Source of the DNA: Sphingobacterium chungjuense
GTDB taxonomy: Bacteria; Bacteroidota; Bacteroidia; Sphingobacteriales; Sphingobacteriaceae
Direction of reading: 5' to 3'
NCBI RefSeq assembly: GCF_011316935.1
Contig: NZ_WLYS01000001.1
Span: 62,001 to 126,000, forward strand
DNA length: 64,000 nucleotides
The notes beneath the pieces were generated by a model. That model saw only the letters and a list, made by a program, of their open reading frames with translations, ran no database searches and was not told the origin of the DNA. Made by a program: the position numbers and the translations under genes. Position 1 is the stretch's first letter, and each line of letters opens with the position of its first letter. Positions 56,714 through 64,000 of this stretch are shown in pieces.

Positions 56714-57337
56714 ATGAACGCAATATTTGCAGATAGCCAGGGAGTAGTACGTTTTGGATCAATTAATCTGGTTAAAAGTATCAAATCAGATATTGGAGTA
56801 TTTGAGGCTAGTAACCACCATCAAGTCTGTAGTCTTCTTAGGAATGAAGATATAAACATACTGATTTTAAATACAGATATGTGTGGAGACCATTCTATTG
56901 CAGCCATCACCAAGTTTAAAAGCATAAAACCAGAGCTCAGGATATTGTTATTCTCAAATTACGCTGAAAAAATATTTGCATCCAGATTAATAGAGGCCGG
57001 AGCAGATGCATTTATCAATGTACGTTCTAGCTTAGACTACATTAAGGATGCTCTAATAAGATTTTTAGAATGTAGCAGTGCCCCCAACTATTTAAAAAAA
57101 ACTGAATCTAACATTCAATATCCAGATCATGCATCGGGTCAATGGTTGTTCGAAAAATTTTCGGAACGCGAACGTTCCGTTCTAGCTTTTCTTCGTAACG
57201 GAGTACCCCTAATTGAAATTGCCAGACTATTAGCCATCAAACCGTCTACAGTGTCTACGTATAAAAATAGAATTTATACAAAATTAGGTGTGGTGAATCA
57301 ACGTGAGTTGACCGATTTAATAAGCATGGCTAGTTAG
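56714..57337 (+). CDS. LuxR/NarL-type regulator with atypical receiver domain
   Basis: From ATG 56714, 207 residues; an upstream ATG 56675 adds no receiver-like sequence. N-terminal receiver-like domain (about 1-120) starts MNAIFADSQ. At the phosphoacceptor site ILILNTDM the Asp is N53, and the usual Lys is absent (AFINVRSS), so classic phosphorylation is not expected. The C-terminal LuxR helix-turn-helix (about 147-205) is intact: FSERERSVLAFLRNG and AIKPSTVSTYKNRIYTKLGV. It may sense by another route or respond to protein partners. No histidine kinase is adjacent. Confidence 0.82.
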   Translation: MNAIFADSQGVVRFGSINLVKSIKSDIGVFEASNHHQVCSLLRNEDINILILNTDMCGDHSIAAITKFKSIKPELRILLFSNYAEKIFASRLIEAGADAFINVRSSLDYIKDALIRFLECSSAPNYLKKTESNIQYPDHASGQWLFEKFSERERSVLAFLRNGVPLIEIARLLAIKPSTVSTYKNRIYTKLGVVNQRELTDLISMAS

Positions 57338-57340
57338 CAC

Positions 57341-57424
57341 ATTTCGCCTTTAGGAAAATGCAGAAGTAACCATGTTATTTTTTAAGACAGAAAAATCTAA
57401 ATCCGTCTGTTACTCAAGGCGAAA
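57341..57424. repeat. Widely spaced 9-bp inverted repeat
   Basis: TTTCGCCTT (57341-57349) and AAGGCGAAA (57416-57424), 66 bp apart, just after the LuxR-type stop. Might form the base of a longer structure or be chance. Confidence 0.3.
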
Positions 57425-57491
57425 GCAAATTAGAAATTGGACATAATGAAAACCGCTTTGTATAGATTCATTATAACACTCATTAAAAATA

Positions 57492-58451
57492 TTAAAATGA
57501 AAATGACACTTGTGTCATCACCCGGTTTTCAGCTATGATACGACCATCTGCCAATTGCTGACTAAGGGGCGTCTGAAAGTTTCCACCAAGAGAAATTCTA
57601 CCTATATTCGCTTCCAAACCGATGATACCGATCGTGGAATACCCACCAGATGTAGCTACATCAAATCGGTTGTCTAGCACATCTTTGGGTTGGCTTTCGT
57701 ACATGACTCCCATATTGGGAGACAATCGCACCTTATCTTTAAAATTAAACTTATAGTAAAACAGTCCATTGATGGCAATCTTACTTCCATATCGGTATCC
57801 ATATCGATTTTCCGTATTCAGCTTGTAAGTTGTATTAATATTTATACCAGCATCCATCAATCGGATATCATACGCTGCATTGATCAGAAAATCTGTACTA
57901 GCTGTTCCCAATTGAAAAGTATTAGCCGCTCCAGCACCTAATCTCGATTGTTCGCTAGGATCGTAAGTTCCAGTAGGTACCTTGATTCCACCGCCAATCC
58001 ATAATGACTGCATCAGCAATTTGTTATTGCTCGTAGTATGTACATTTTCAAATAATTTATAATGCCCCATCGCGACTACATCTCCAAGACCATCTTTTCG
58101 TCCGCTTTCTGCCCACTGTGCGCCTGTACCTATATACCGACGATTAAAACTGTATGGCACGATGGCCATCACCCGCCAACGTTCTCCGAAATTCCAAGCA
58201 CCCCAAAGTTCGATCGTCCGGTATTGTTCGTCTGCCGTATTTACCGTACGATTACCGGTAGGTCCCAAATGGGTTTGCAGCCGATTTTGCTGATAACGCA
58301 ATCCAACAAATCGCTTGTTGAAATTGGGTAAGATGCCGAGGTAATAGCTGCCTACTCCACTGCCGCAGACATCGCAAGCTTTGGCAGTGGGTAATGCTAA
58401 AACCGTAAATAGGATTCCGCTAAGCGCACATATCTTTGCTAATTTATTCAT
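57492..58451 (-). CDS. Outer-membrane transporter-like barrel with N-terminal CDVCG motif
   Basis: 319 residues from ATG 58451. Signal peptide ends near TAKA, and the mature start is CDVCGSGVGSYYLGILPNF, a conserved feature of barrels found beside MbnP-type genes in this phylum. Then beta-barrel strands with aromatic girdles, ending VMTQVSFSF (terminal Phe). The two Cys could bind metal or a disulfide. Last gene of the MbnP/MbnH operon, 22 bp after the diheme gene. Confidence 0.75.
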   Translation of the reverse strand: MNKLAKICALSGILFTVLALPTAKACDVCGSGVGSYYLGILPNFNKRFVGLRYQQNRLQTHLGPTGNRTVNTADEQYRTIELWGAWNFGERWRVMAIVPYSFNRRYIGTGAQWAESGRKDGLGDVVAMGHYKLFENVHTTSNNKLLMQSLWIGGGIKVPTGTYDPSEQSRLGAGAANTFQLGTASTDFLINAAYDIRLMDAGININTTYKLNTENRYGYRYGSKIAINGLFYYKFNFKDKVRLSPNMGVMYESQPKDVLDNRFDVATSGGYSTIGIIGLEANIGRISLGGNFQTPLSQQLADGRIIAENRVMTQVSFSF

Positions 58452-58473
58452 GGTGGTTTTTTGTATATGAAAA

Positions 58474-59541
58474 TTAATGGATAATAAATTCGGAACCAAA
58501 AGGCTCCGACAATAAGGAGTTGGACAAGAAAGCCGAATCTTCCAATGTTTTTAAGAATGCCATAAGATCCGCCTTTTCGGCTTCGCTCATAGGTATGCCA
58601 CGCGTGCCATCTGCACGCTGAAAGATCGGGTCCAGCGTGGGCAGATCGGAAACATCAAATCGGTAATGATCTAACATGCGACTGATGCTTAAATATCGCC
58701 CATCATGCGTATATGGTGCTGTAAAAGCTAAATTTCGTAAAGAGGGCACCTTAAACTTGTACATGTCTTTCGGATTGCCAGTTACTGTGGCTCGCCCATG
58801 ATCGTCACTAGGATTGGGGCGCACCCCATTATTGCGATAACTCAAATCTGTAAAAAGTGGTTCGCTATGGCAGCTTGCACAGTTATTTTGAAAGAATAAA
58901 TACCCATTTTTCTCGGCGTTCGTGAATGCGACTTCGCCTTCCTGACGCATTACTTTATCATACTTCGAATCTGAACTTGTAGCCAGTAGCATAAATTGTG
59001 AAAGTGCTTTTAGAAAAAATTCATCGTTAATTTCTTCTGTACCGAAAGCCTTTTTGAATAATGGTGGATATTCCGGACGTGCCCGTAATTTCGTTAATAC
59101 ATTGGTCAAGGTCTCGTCCATTTCTACTTCACTATGAATGGCATTGATTGGTGCCAAATCTAAATGATAGGCGCCTCCATCCCAGAAGAATTCATTATGC
59201 CATGCCATATTCATAATCGGCATCGGATTACGTGTACCTAGCCGATCATCTATACCGTGACTCACATCATGACCATGATGTGTGAAGGCGGCCGACTGAA
59301 TATGACAACTACCACAAGCAATACTATTATTTCTCGAAAGGCGAGGCTCGTAAAATAGCTTGCGCCCGAGCTCATATCCTTCTTTAGTAATTGGATTTCT
59401 AGTAAAATCATATGCCGGTGTTGGAAAATTACTTGGCTGTACAAAACCCGTAAAAACCTCGTTTTCTTCCATTAAATCTGTTCCTTTTTTACATGCCCAT
59501 ATCAGAATACAGATACATAATATCACGCCAATCTTTTTCAT
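58474..59541 (-). CDS. Diheme cytochrome c peroxidase/MauG-family enzyme (MbnH-like), lipoprotein
   Basis: 355 residues. Lipobox-like LIWAC (Cys16). Two heme motifs: CGSCHIQ (about residue 76) and CASCHSE (about 220). MHNEFFWDGGAYHLDL-type segment (here MAWHNEFFWDGGAYH) is typical of the MauG/CCP superfamily. It pairs with the MbnP gene directly upstream, so by analogy with MbnH it may oxidise a Trp of that partner to kynurenine for copper binding. Classical peroxidase activity cannot be excluded. Confidence 0.85.
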   Translation of the reverse strand: MKKIGVILCICILIWACKKGTDLMEENEVFTGFVQPSNFPTPAYDFTRNPITKEGYELGRKLFYEPRLSRNNSIACGSCHIQSAAFTHHGHDVSHGIDDRLGTRNPMPIMNMAWHNEFFWDGGAYHLDLAPINAIHSEVEMDETLTNVLTKLRARPEYPPLFKKAFGTEEINDEFFLKALSQFMLLATSSDSKYDKVMRQEGEVAFTNAEKNGYLFFQNNCASCHSEPLFTDLSYRNNGVRPNPSDDHGRATVTGNPKDMYKFKVPSLRNLAFTAPYTHDGRYLSISRMLDHYRFDVSDLPTLDPIFQRADGTRGIPMSEAEKADLMAFLKTLEDSAFLSNSLLSEPFGSEFIIH

Positions 59542-59558
59542 ACGATTGATTTATATTG

Positions 59559-60428
59559 TTACAACTCAGATTCAGTACGAACATAGTTCTCTGTATGATC
59601 GTGGGTAAACAGCGACGAAAAGTTACCTGCAATTTTTCCACTTTCTTCTTTGTTAAACATTACGTTTGCTGTTTCTGCTATATTGATTGTGTTGGGGCCG
59701 TTAAATATTTTCATGACATCTACAGTGAGGTGCACATTGCTACGCAAACCTTCGCGCACATACGCCAAATGATCGCCCGACGCTTGCGTAAGATCTACCG
59801 TAATAATTTTTATATTATCCATCGCTTCGGGATCATCGAATGGATAGCCAAATCCTCCAATATGGTATTTGAATTGTTGGTTTCCTGTTGGATCTTGTTG
59901 TATCGTGACAACTGGACTATTACCTTCAAGTTTGAAGAAAATATATCCCTGACTCCAAGTCCAAAACATCCCGGCATGGCCTTCATTTGGATTGAATGAT
60001 AAGACACCAGTCCGGTATTCGGGCGTCATCATGTTTCTTTCACGATCTACACCAATCATAAATTGAACTCGGTTGTAATCTCCTTCTGGCACGCGCACCT
60101 TTGTGAAACGCGTTTCGCGATCGCCAGCATTGATCAAAAAATAACTCTCTTCGGCCGGCACCGTGTATTCCAATCCATTGGCCCGAAATAGTTTAATGTT
60201 ACTGATATAATACCTAAGCTCTCTTATCGAAAATTGCTCACCTCTTGCATTTCTATAGATATAATTGGGGTCGATAAAAAAGCGATCTTCGCCGACAATA
60301 TGATCAAATTCTATAGAAAAATCTGCCAACTTGCTTTCGTCGATCACATCCGGATCTTTGCTACAAGCTGCTATCAAAAACAGGCTTGATAAGCCCAATA
60401 AAAGCCATATTTTAAAGTTCGTCATCAT
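59559..60428 (-). CDS. MbnP-family copper-binding lipoprotein (copy A)
   Basis: 289 residues (ATG 60428, or 60425). Lipobox IAAC (Cys22). MbnP signatures: FSIEFDHIVGE start, LRYYISNIKLF (about 71-81), YNRVQFMIGVD, the GMFWTWSQGYIFFKLEG segment with W156 and W158, and YHIGGFGYP with H189. In the characterised family a Trp is oxidised to kynurenine by the diheme partner. Followed 17 bp later by its MbnH-like gene and preceded by a second pair. Confidence 0.87.
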   Translation of the reverse strand: MMTNFKIWLLLGLSSLFLIAACSKDPDVIDESKLADFSIEFDHIVGEDRFFIDPNYIYRNARGEQFSIRELRYYISNIKLFRANGLEYTVPAEESYFLINAGDRETRFTKVRVPEGDYNRVQFMIGVDRERNMMTPEYRTGVLSFNPNEGHAGMFWTWSQGYIFFKLEGNSPVVTIQQDPTGNQQFKYHIGGFGYPFDDPEAMDNIKIITVDLTQASGDHLAYVREGLRSNVHLTVDVMKIFNGPNTINIAETANVMFNKEESGKIAGNFSSLFTHDHTENYVRTESEL

Positions 60429-60433
60429 GAATA

Positions 60434-61549
60434 TTATTTTTTATGAGGGTTTGAATAGGTATCATTATTTAAATAGGTATTGTCGGTGAGGCCGTGTAGA
60501 AAAGTAATCATATCGCGCATTTCCTCATCGGTAATAGGAATTCCGATACGGCCATTTGGTTGATAAAAACTACGGTCGGTAGTTGCGCCGGCTTGCACTC
60601 CCGTGCGATAATGGTCAAATACAGCACTGATATCAGACAGCCGCCCATCGTGCATATAAGGCGCGCTCACCATCACATTGCGCAAAGAAGGCGTTTTGTA
60701 TGCACCCAAATCTGTCGGATTACGCGAAACTCGAAAGCGACCGAAATAGACTTCTTCGTGCGAATCATCGGTAAAGTTGCTGTCCAGTCCATTATTGTGA
60801 AATTGGTTATCGGTGAATAACTCACCAGCATGGCAGTTACCACATTTTTGCTGTACCAGCGTCAGCCCACGCAGCGCGCTTGCGCCTAGCGCGGCGCGAT
60901 CTTCACCGCGACGATAGCGATCGTATGGCGAGTCTGCCGAAATCAGGGTACGCTGGAACTGCGCCAGCGCTTTGGCCACTCCTGCCGCTGTAGGTAACTC
61001 TTGAAATGCGCGGAGAAATAAAGTGACGTATTCCGGAATCGCTTCTAGCCGAGCGACCATCTCTGGAAAGAAAATACCCATCTCGTCAGGATGCGTCAGC
61101 GGCGCAAAAGCTTGGGACTCCAGATTTTTAGCTCCACCGTCCCAGAAAAAACCGGATTCGATTCCTGTCCACGCCAGATTGAAAATCACGGGCGAATGAC
61201 GCTGCAAAGGCTTACCCGATATACCCGTATTGGACAGCACCAATCCATCAGAAAAGGCTTTTCGTTGATTGTGGCAAGTAGCACAAGAAACGTTCTTGGT
61301 CCCCGATAGCAAGGGCTCGTAGAAAAGATTTCTGCCTAATGCGACGCCAGCTTCTGTCAAGGGATTGCTCGACATCGCTACCGGTTCTGGAAAATTGGCC
61401 GGCACCTGAAATTCGAATGGTCGGTTGGCATCTTCGGCTATCTCACGAACATATGCATCGTCCTTTACGCAAGAAATCTGCGTAAAGGACATGGCGACAC
61501 CAAGTAGTATCGTTACTGATTTTAGCACATTAGCAACCCTGCTCACCAT
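60434..61549 (-). CDS. Diheme MauG/MbnH-like enzyme, lipoprotein (second copy)
   Basis: 371 residues from ATG 61549; the longer in-frame start lies in the upstream gene. Lipobox-like QISC (about Cys27). Heme motifs CATCHNQ (about 90) and CGNCHAG (about 239); IESGFFWDGGAKNLESQ is family typical. It pairs with MbnP copy B, whose stop is 4 bp before this start. MbnP copy A starts 5 bp after its end, so all four genes are one transcript. Confidence 0.85.
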   Translation of the reverse strand: MVSRVANVLKSVTILLGVAMSFTQISCVKDDAYVREIAEDANRPFEFQVPANFPEPVAMSSNPLTEAGVALGRNLFYEPLLSGTKNVSCATCHNQRKAFSDGLVLSNTGISGKPLQRHSPVIFNLAWTGIESGFFWDGGAKNLESQAFAPLTHPDEMGIFFPEMVARLEAIPEYVTLFLRAFQELPTAAGVAKALAQFQRTLISADSPYDRYRRGEDRAALGASALRGLTLVQQKCGNCHAGELFTDNQFHNNGLDSNFTDDSHEEVYFGRFRVSRNPTDLGAYKTPSLRNVMVSAPYMHDGRLSDISAVFDHYRTGVQAGATTDRSFYQPNGRIGIPITDEEMRDMITFLHGLTDNTYLNNDTYSNPHKK

Positions 61550-61553
61550 ACGT

Positions 61554-62396
61554 TTAGTTCGCCGTGCCGTTTTTAACTTCTGCCAAGACAATCGCTTTAT
61601 GCAATAAAGCATCTCTAAATTTGACCATCATTTCGGGTCTTGATTGCGAGATCATATTGTCTACCCAAGGATTAGCAGCAGTAGAAAGCAATTGCTGTAC
61701 ATCAACCTTAAAGTCGACATTCAGACCTTTGGTCTGATCAAGCGTAACCATATTTGGAAATTTTACGGTTTTCTCTGCTCCTTGAAATAGGGCATTCGAC
61801 CCGGAATCCCAGCGTAAACTTTTCTCCTCATTACCCATATACATTTGCGCATCGAGCTTTTGGAAAATGTAACTGGTAAACCACATCCAACCGTCCGAAA
61901 ATCCCATGCCTTTTAACAAGCCTAGCTCACCAGCTGTCAAAGTAATATTGTCATTATATTTCGAATCGACTCCGATGGAAAATTTCACGCCGGTATAGTT
62001 TCCCGTTGGCACATTTCTAATGATTAGCTCATCTCGTTTGGTGGCAGGATAAATATTGGCAGTGGTCAAATGCTGGACGACGACCTCGCCAGTTTCTTCA
62101 ATCAGATAATAGGCATCTGGAATAGCGACTTCCTCGCCAGCACTACTAATAAGTTTGATATTGCTTACCCAATAACGCAGGCGATCAAATGCGATTTCAA
62201 GATTGGCTTCCGCGCTTTGGTCTGTGGCTTGATGTGCATATCTTCTTTTGAGTTCAAAATCCTGATCGCCATATTGGTTATCGAAGCGAATTTGTAAGGT
62301 ATTTCCTTGATCCGCCGGGACTTCTTGGATCTCGGTTTTGGTACAACCGCTTAAAAGTGCAACAAAAAGAACGGCAAAACTGGTATATTTCTTCAT
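61554..62396 (-). CDS. MbnP-family lipoprotein, divergent (copy B)
   Basis: 280 residues from ATG 62396. Lipobox LSGC (Cys18). Shares LRYWVSNIKL (73-82), VKFSIGVDSKYND (137-149) and SDGWMWFTSYIFQKLD (167-182), with W170 and W172, but lacks the YHIGG segment of copy A. First gene of the operon, 23 bp after a 19-bp palindrome. Probably a diverged duplicate with its own diheme partner. Confidence 0.78.
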   Translation of the reverse strand: MKKYTSFAVLFVALLSGCTKTEIQEVPADQGNTLQIRFDNQYGDQDFELKRRYAHQATDQSAEANLEIAFDRLRYWVSNIKLISSAGEEVAIPDAYYLIEETGEVVVQHLTTANIYPATKRDELIIRNVPTGNYTGVKFSIGVDSKYNDNITLTAGELGLLKGMGFSDGWMWFTSYIFQKLDAQMYMGNEEKSLRWDSGSNALFQGAEKTVKFPNMVTLDQTKGLNVDFKVDVQQLLSTAANPWVDNMISQSRPEMMVKFRDALLHKAIVLAEVKNGTAN

Positions 62397-62418
62397 GGTT
62401 AATAACTGTATGTAAAAT

Positions 62419-62437
62419 ACTAGCACGAGGTGCTAGT
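62419..62437. promoter_or_regulatory. 19-bp palindrome ACTAGCAC-GAG-GTGCTAGT before the MbnP/MbnH operon
   Basis: Perfect 8-bp arms around a 3-base centre, in the leader or promoter, 22 bp before the MbnP-B start. No T-tract in the operon direction, so an operator or leader hairpin is likelier than a terminator. Confidence 0.5.
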
Positions 62438-62659
62438 GATCGTGTATAAATAAGTATTAGTTAGGGAGGCAATCATCCTATCACCGTACTTTTACGACTG
62501 CATCAGATGACAATAAAAGGATGGCAGTAGTATATCAAAGACGATCAATGGAGGCTTTTGCACAACCACTTGTCGGATGCAACATCTTGAACAATATTGC
62601 ACTTTAAATAGGGAATGAATCTTTGCTATTAGCCAGATCAGCTAACAGTTGAAGGGAAA

Positions 62660-63061
62660 TTAGGCAATCGGAGGACGAAAAACGGAATCGCCGTCTGGAG
62701 ACAAGAGGACAGCAACAAAGGGATACATCAGGTTGGATTCTTGTACCTGTGTCTGTACGAAGGTCGGCATCAACAACTGTTCTTTATGCAAATAAAGTGC
62801 ACTGAATTCGTACTTCGCTATGTTTTGTTGTGCTTCTTTTGCTTCACGTTCGCGCACTTGCTTCATCAGCTCACACTGTCCGTTACATTGCAGCTGCGGC
62901 CGATCTTTATTGATACATTTGGCGAGATACTCTGGCAAGTGCACTTGGTAATCCACTGCCATCATCACCCGATAAAACGATTGTATCGTTAGTGTGATAA
63001 GCAAGATAGTAACCAAAAACTTTTTCAAAATCGTATCGCTCTTCTTTTGTATCGATGCCAT
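62660..63061 (-). CDS. Small anchored protein with C-x9-C-x3-C motif
   Basis: 133 residues. N-terminal signal or anchor (about 15-35), then HLPEYLAKCINKDRP and LQCNGQCELMKQ, giving Cys at about 49, 59 and 63. Small proteins with this Cys pattern recur in Bacteroidota near metal and MbnP-type loci (my recollection; role unproven). The rest is helical, ending DSVFRPPIA. Same strand as the MbnP/MbnH operon, separated from it by about 260 bp. Confidence 0.65.
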   Translation of the reverse strand: MASIQKKSDTILKKFLVTILLITLTIQSFYRVMMAVDYQVHLPEYLAKCINKDRPQLQCNGQCELMKQVREREAKEAQQNIAKYEFSALYLHKEQLLMPTFVQTQVQESNLMYPFVAVLLSPDGDSVFRPPIA

Positions 63062-63533
63062 GTGGGCATCTTCGTAAAACTCATCGCAAGTTTAACCACA
63101 ATATCTCAAAATAGTATTTTACTTTTTAGGACTTATGTTTATGTTTTTGGGACTAATTGGTAAAATAGGCTCTAAAACCATTTTCCAGATCAGCAAAAAC
63201 CGCGCATTTATCAATAAAAAACGAATAATAAAAGACTGTAAGTCAAAGCGTCCACACTCGACCTAGTTCACCTTTAATCGTAGTAATTTTCCGTAAACAC
63301 TCGTCTATTAACAGCACAAGAAAACCGCCTAAAACGCGCTAAAAATCCACTTTCACAGCCATACATCAAGAGGTTACGCATTCTTTGAATTATTAACAAA
63401 AAGTTCACAACTCGGTAATTTTCAGGTTTTATCACAACCCTAGTTTTGTCCTGTTAATCTACGTAATGAAATGCTGGAAGTAACCAAACGACTTCCTTCC
63501 TTTTATTAGCAAGTGTAAAAAAAACTAGAGCGA
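63062..63533. other. Divergent intergenic region, no gene seen
   Basis: About 470 bp between the small Cys protein (minus) and the fimbrillin-type gene (plus). AT-rich; a promoter for each gene is expected, but I find no clean TTTG-N20-TANNTTTG. No strong inverted repeats noted. Confidence 0.4.
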
Positions 63534-64000
63534 TTGAAAATTTTTAAAGCAAGTACCCGAGGATGGGTATGCCTAGGATTTGTGAGTGTCCTATTCTTTT
63601 CTTCCTGTAAAAAGGAATCCAATGTGCTGCAAGGGCAGCAAGATGAAACCATTTATTTTTCGAGTGAAATTTCAGGACTACCGCGTACTCGTGCACAAGG
63701 CACACAATGGGATCCGCAGGATAGTATCGGTATTTTCATGTACCGCAAAGGCGCTACATTGGACGGCAGCAGTATCGTCAATGAAGGTTTCAACAAAGCG
63801 TACCAAACCAATGGCAATGGTAATTTTGTAGCTAAGCAACCTGCAGAAAGACTCAACATGCCAAGCGGCACAGAGGTTGATTTTGTGGCTTACTACCCTT
63901 ACCGCCGATTGACTAATGTAGCACCGTTGGTAGACATTGCTGACCAAAGCAAACCCGAAGCGCTTGATTTTATGGTGAGCGATCGCACAGGAACATCCCC
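63534..64000 (+). CDS. Fimbrillin-family lipoprotein, 3' truncated by the window end
   Basis: The open frame runs from TTG 63534 to the window edge (155 codons shown). No ATG is available upstream, and an in-frame stop precedes it. Lipobox FFSSC (about Cys25). Mature part matches the fimbrillin/Mfa-like pattern: ISGLPRTRAQGTQWDPQDSIGIFMY and VDFVAYYPY (shortened: QWDPQDSIGIFMY). Such proteins are lipidated, then assemble into surface fimbriae after Arg cleavage (family knowledge). The rest and any tip or anchor genes lie outside. Confidence 0.75.
   Translation, partial: MKIFKASTRGWVCLGFVSVLFFSSCKKESNVLQGQQDETIYFSSEISGLPRTRAQGTQWDPQDSIGIFMYRKGATLDGSSIVNEGFNKAYQTNGNGNFVAKQPAERLNMPSGTEVDFVAYYPYRRLTNVAPLVDIADQSKPEALDFMVSDRTGTS

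Noticed and set aside
56614..56736. 40-codon ORF starting MFTEKAIIHRS that overlaps the LuxR-type gene start
   Set aside because: It overlaps a better supported gene, and its His-rich end is the antiphase reading of that gene's first codons.
1..64000. rRNA, tRNA, prophage or intact insertion sequence
   Set aside because: No cloverleaf, ribosomal RNA stretch, transposase or integrase pattern, or terminal inverted repeats were recognised by eye; tRNAscan and ISfinder searches were not possible.

Overview
The window looks like chromosomal DNA of a member of the Bacteroidota, most likely Sphingobacteriaceae (Sphingobacterium or a close relative). Supporting signs are the SusC/SusD pair, a fimbrillin-type lipoprotein, many short signal peptides ending at a lipobox Cys, the archaeal/eukaryotic-type ProRS, and the -7 promoter word TANNTTTG in front of many genes with almost no Shine-Dalgarno sequences. 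The genus is an inference. No rRNA, tRNA, CRISPR array, prophage or intact insertion sequence was seen.

Layout. 1-11.4 kb is mostly housekeeping: the end of a LutB-like protein whose iron-sulfur ligands are largely lost, queE, a CBM9-like plus GHL10-like pair, pyrG, yidC, an acyl-CoA dehydrogenase, purB and an Nfu-type protein. 11.5-19.2 kb is a SusC-SusD-sulfatase-FGE operon with a strong consensus promoter and a possible Cys/Met-ending leader peptide. 19.4-24.3 kb holds a split transketolase, an ECF sigma factor module and an aminotransferase. 24.3-28.8 kb holds a sphingomyelinase-like phosphodiesterase and two glycosyltransferases flanking a flippase-like membrane protein. 28.9-39.2 kb mixes proS, a Gly/Trp/Phe-repeat lipoprotein, an NfeD-type protease, a LysM protein, a uridine-kinase-like enzyme, a small Cys-rich protein, and a Sco1 and cytochrome c pair. 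39.4-45.5 kb is a TetR-TolC-MFP-RND efflux operon whose RND gene is broken by a frameshifting internal deletion. 45.6-50.7 kb contains holA, a lone HsdR-N nuclease domain, clpP-clpX and amn.

50.9-57.3 kb is accessory: an alpha/beta-hydrolase lipoprotein with all three triad positions replaced, an ABC-exporter membrane domain with no ATPase followed by HlyD and TolC partners, two tiny unassigned reading frames near a palindrome, and a LuxR/NarL regulator with a non-phosphorylatable receiver. 57.5-63.1 kb, on the minus strand, holds two consecutive MbnP-MbnH (copper-binding protein plus diheme oxidase) pairs, an outer-membrane barrel with a CDVCG start, and an upstream small membrane protein with a three-Cys motif. 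This is a strong candidate for a poorly described copper-related envelope system. The window ends inside a fimbrillin-family lipoprotein that starts at TTG.

The most useful leads are the doubled MbnP-MbnH locus, the ATPase-less exporter with its neighbours, the leader ORF ahead of the sulfatase operon, the near-leaderless promoter spacing at several genes, and the broken RND pump.
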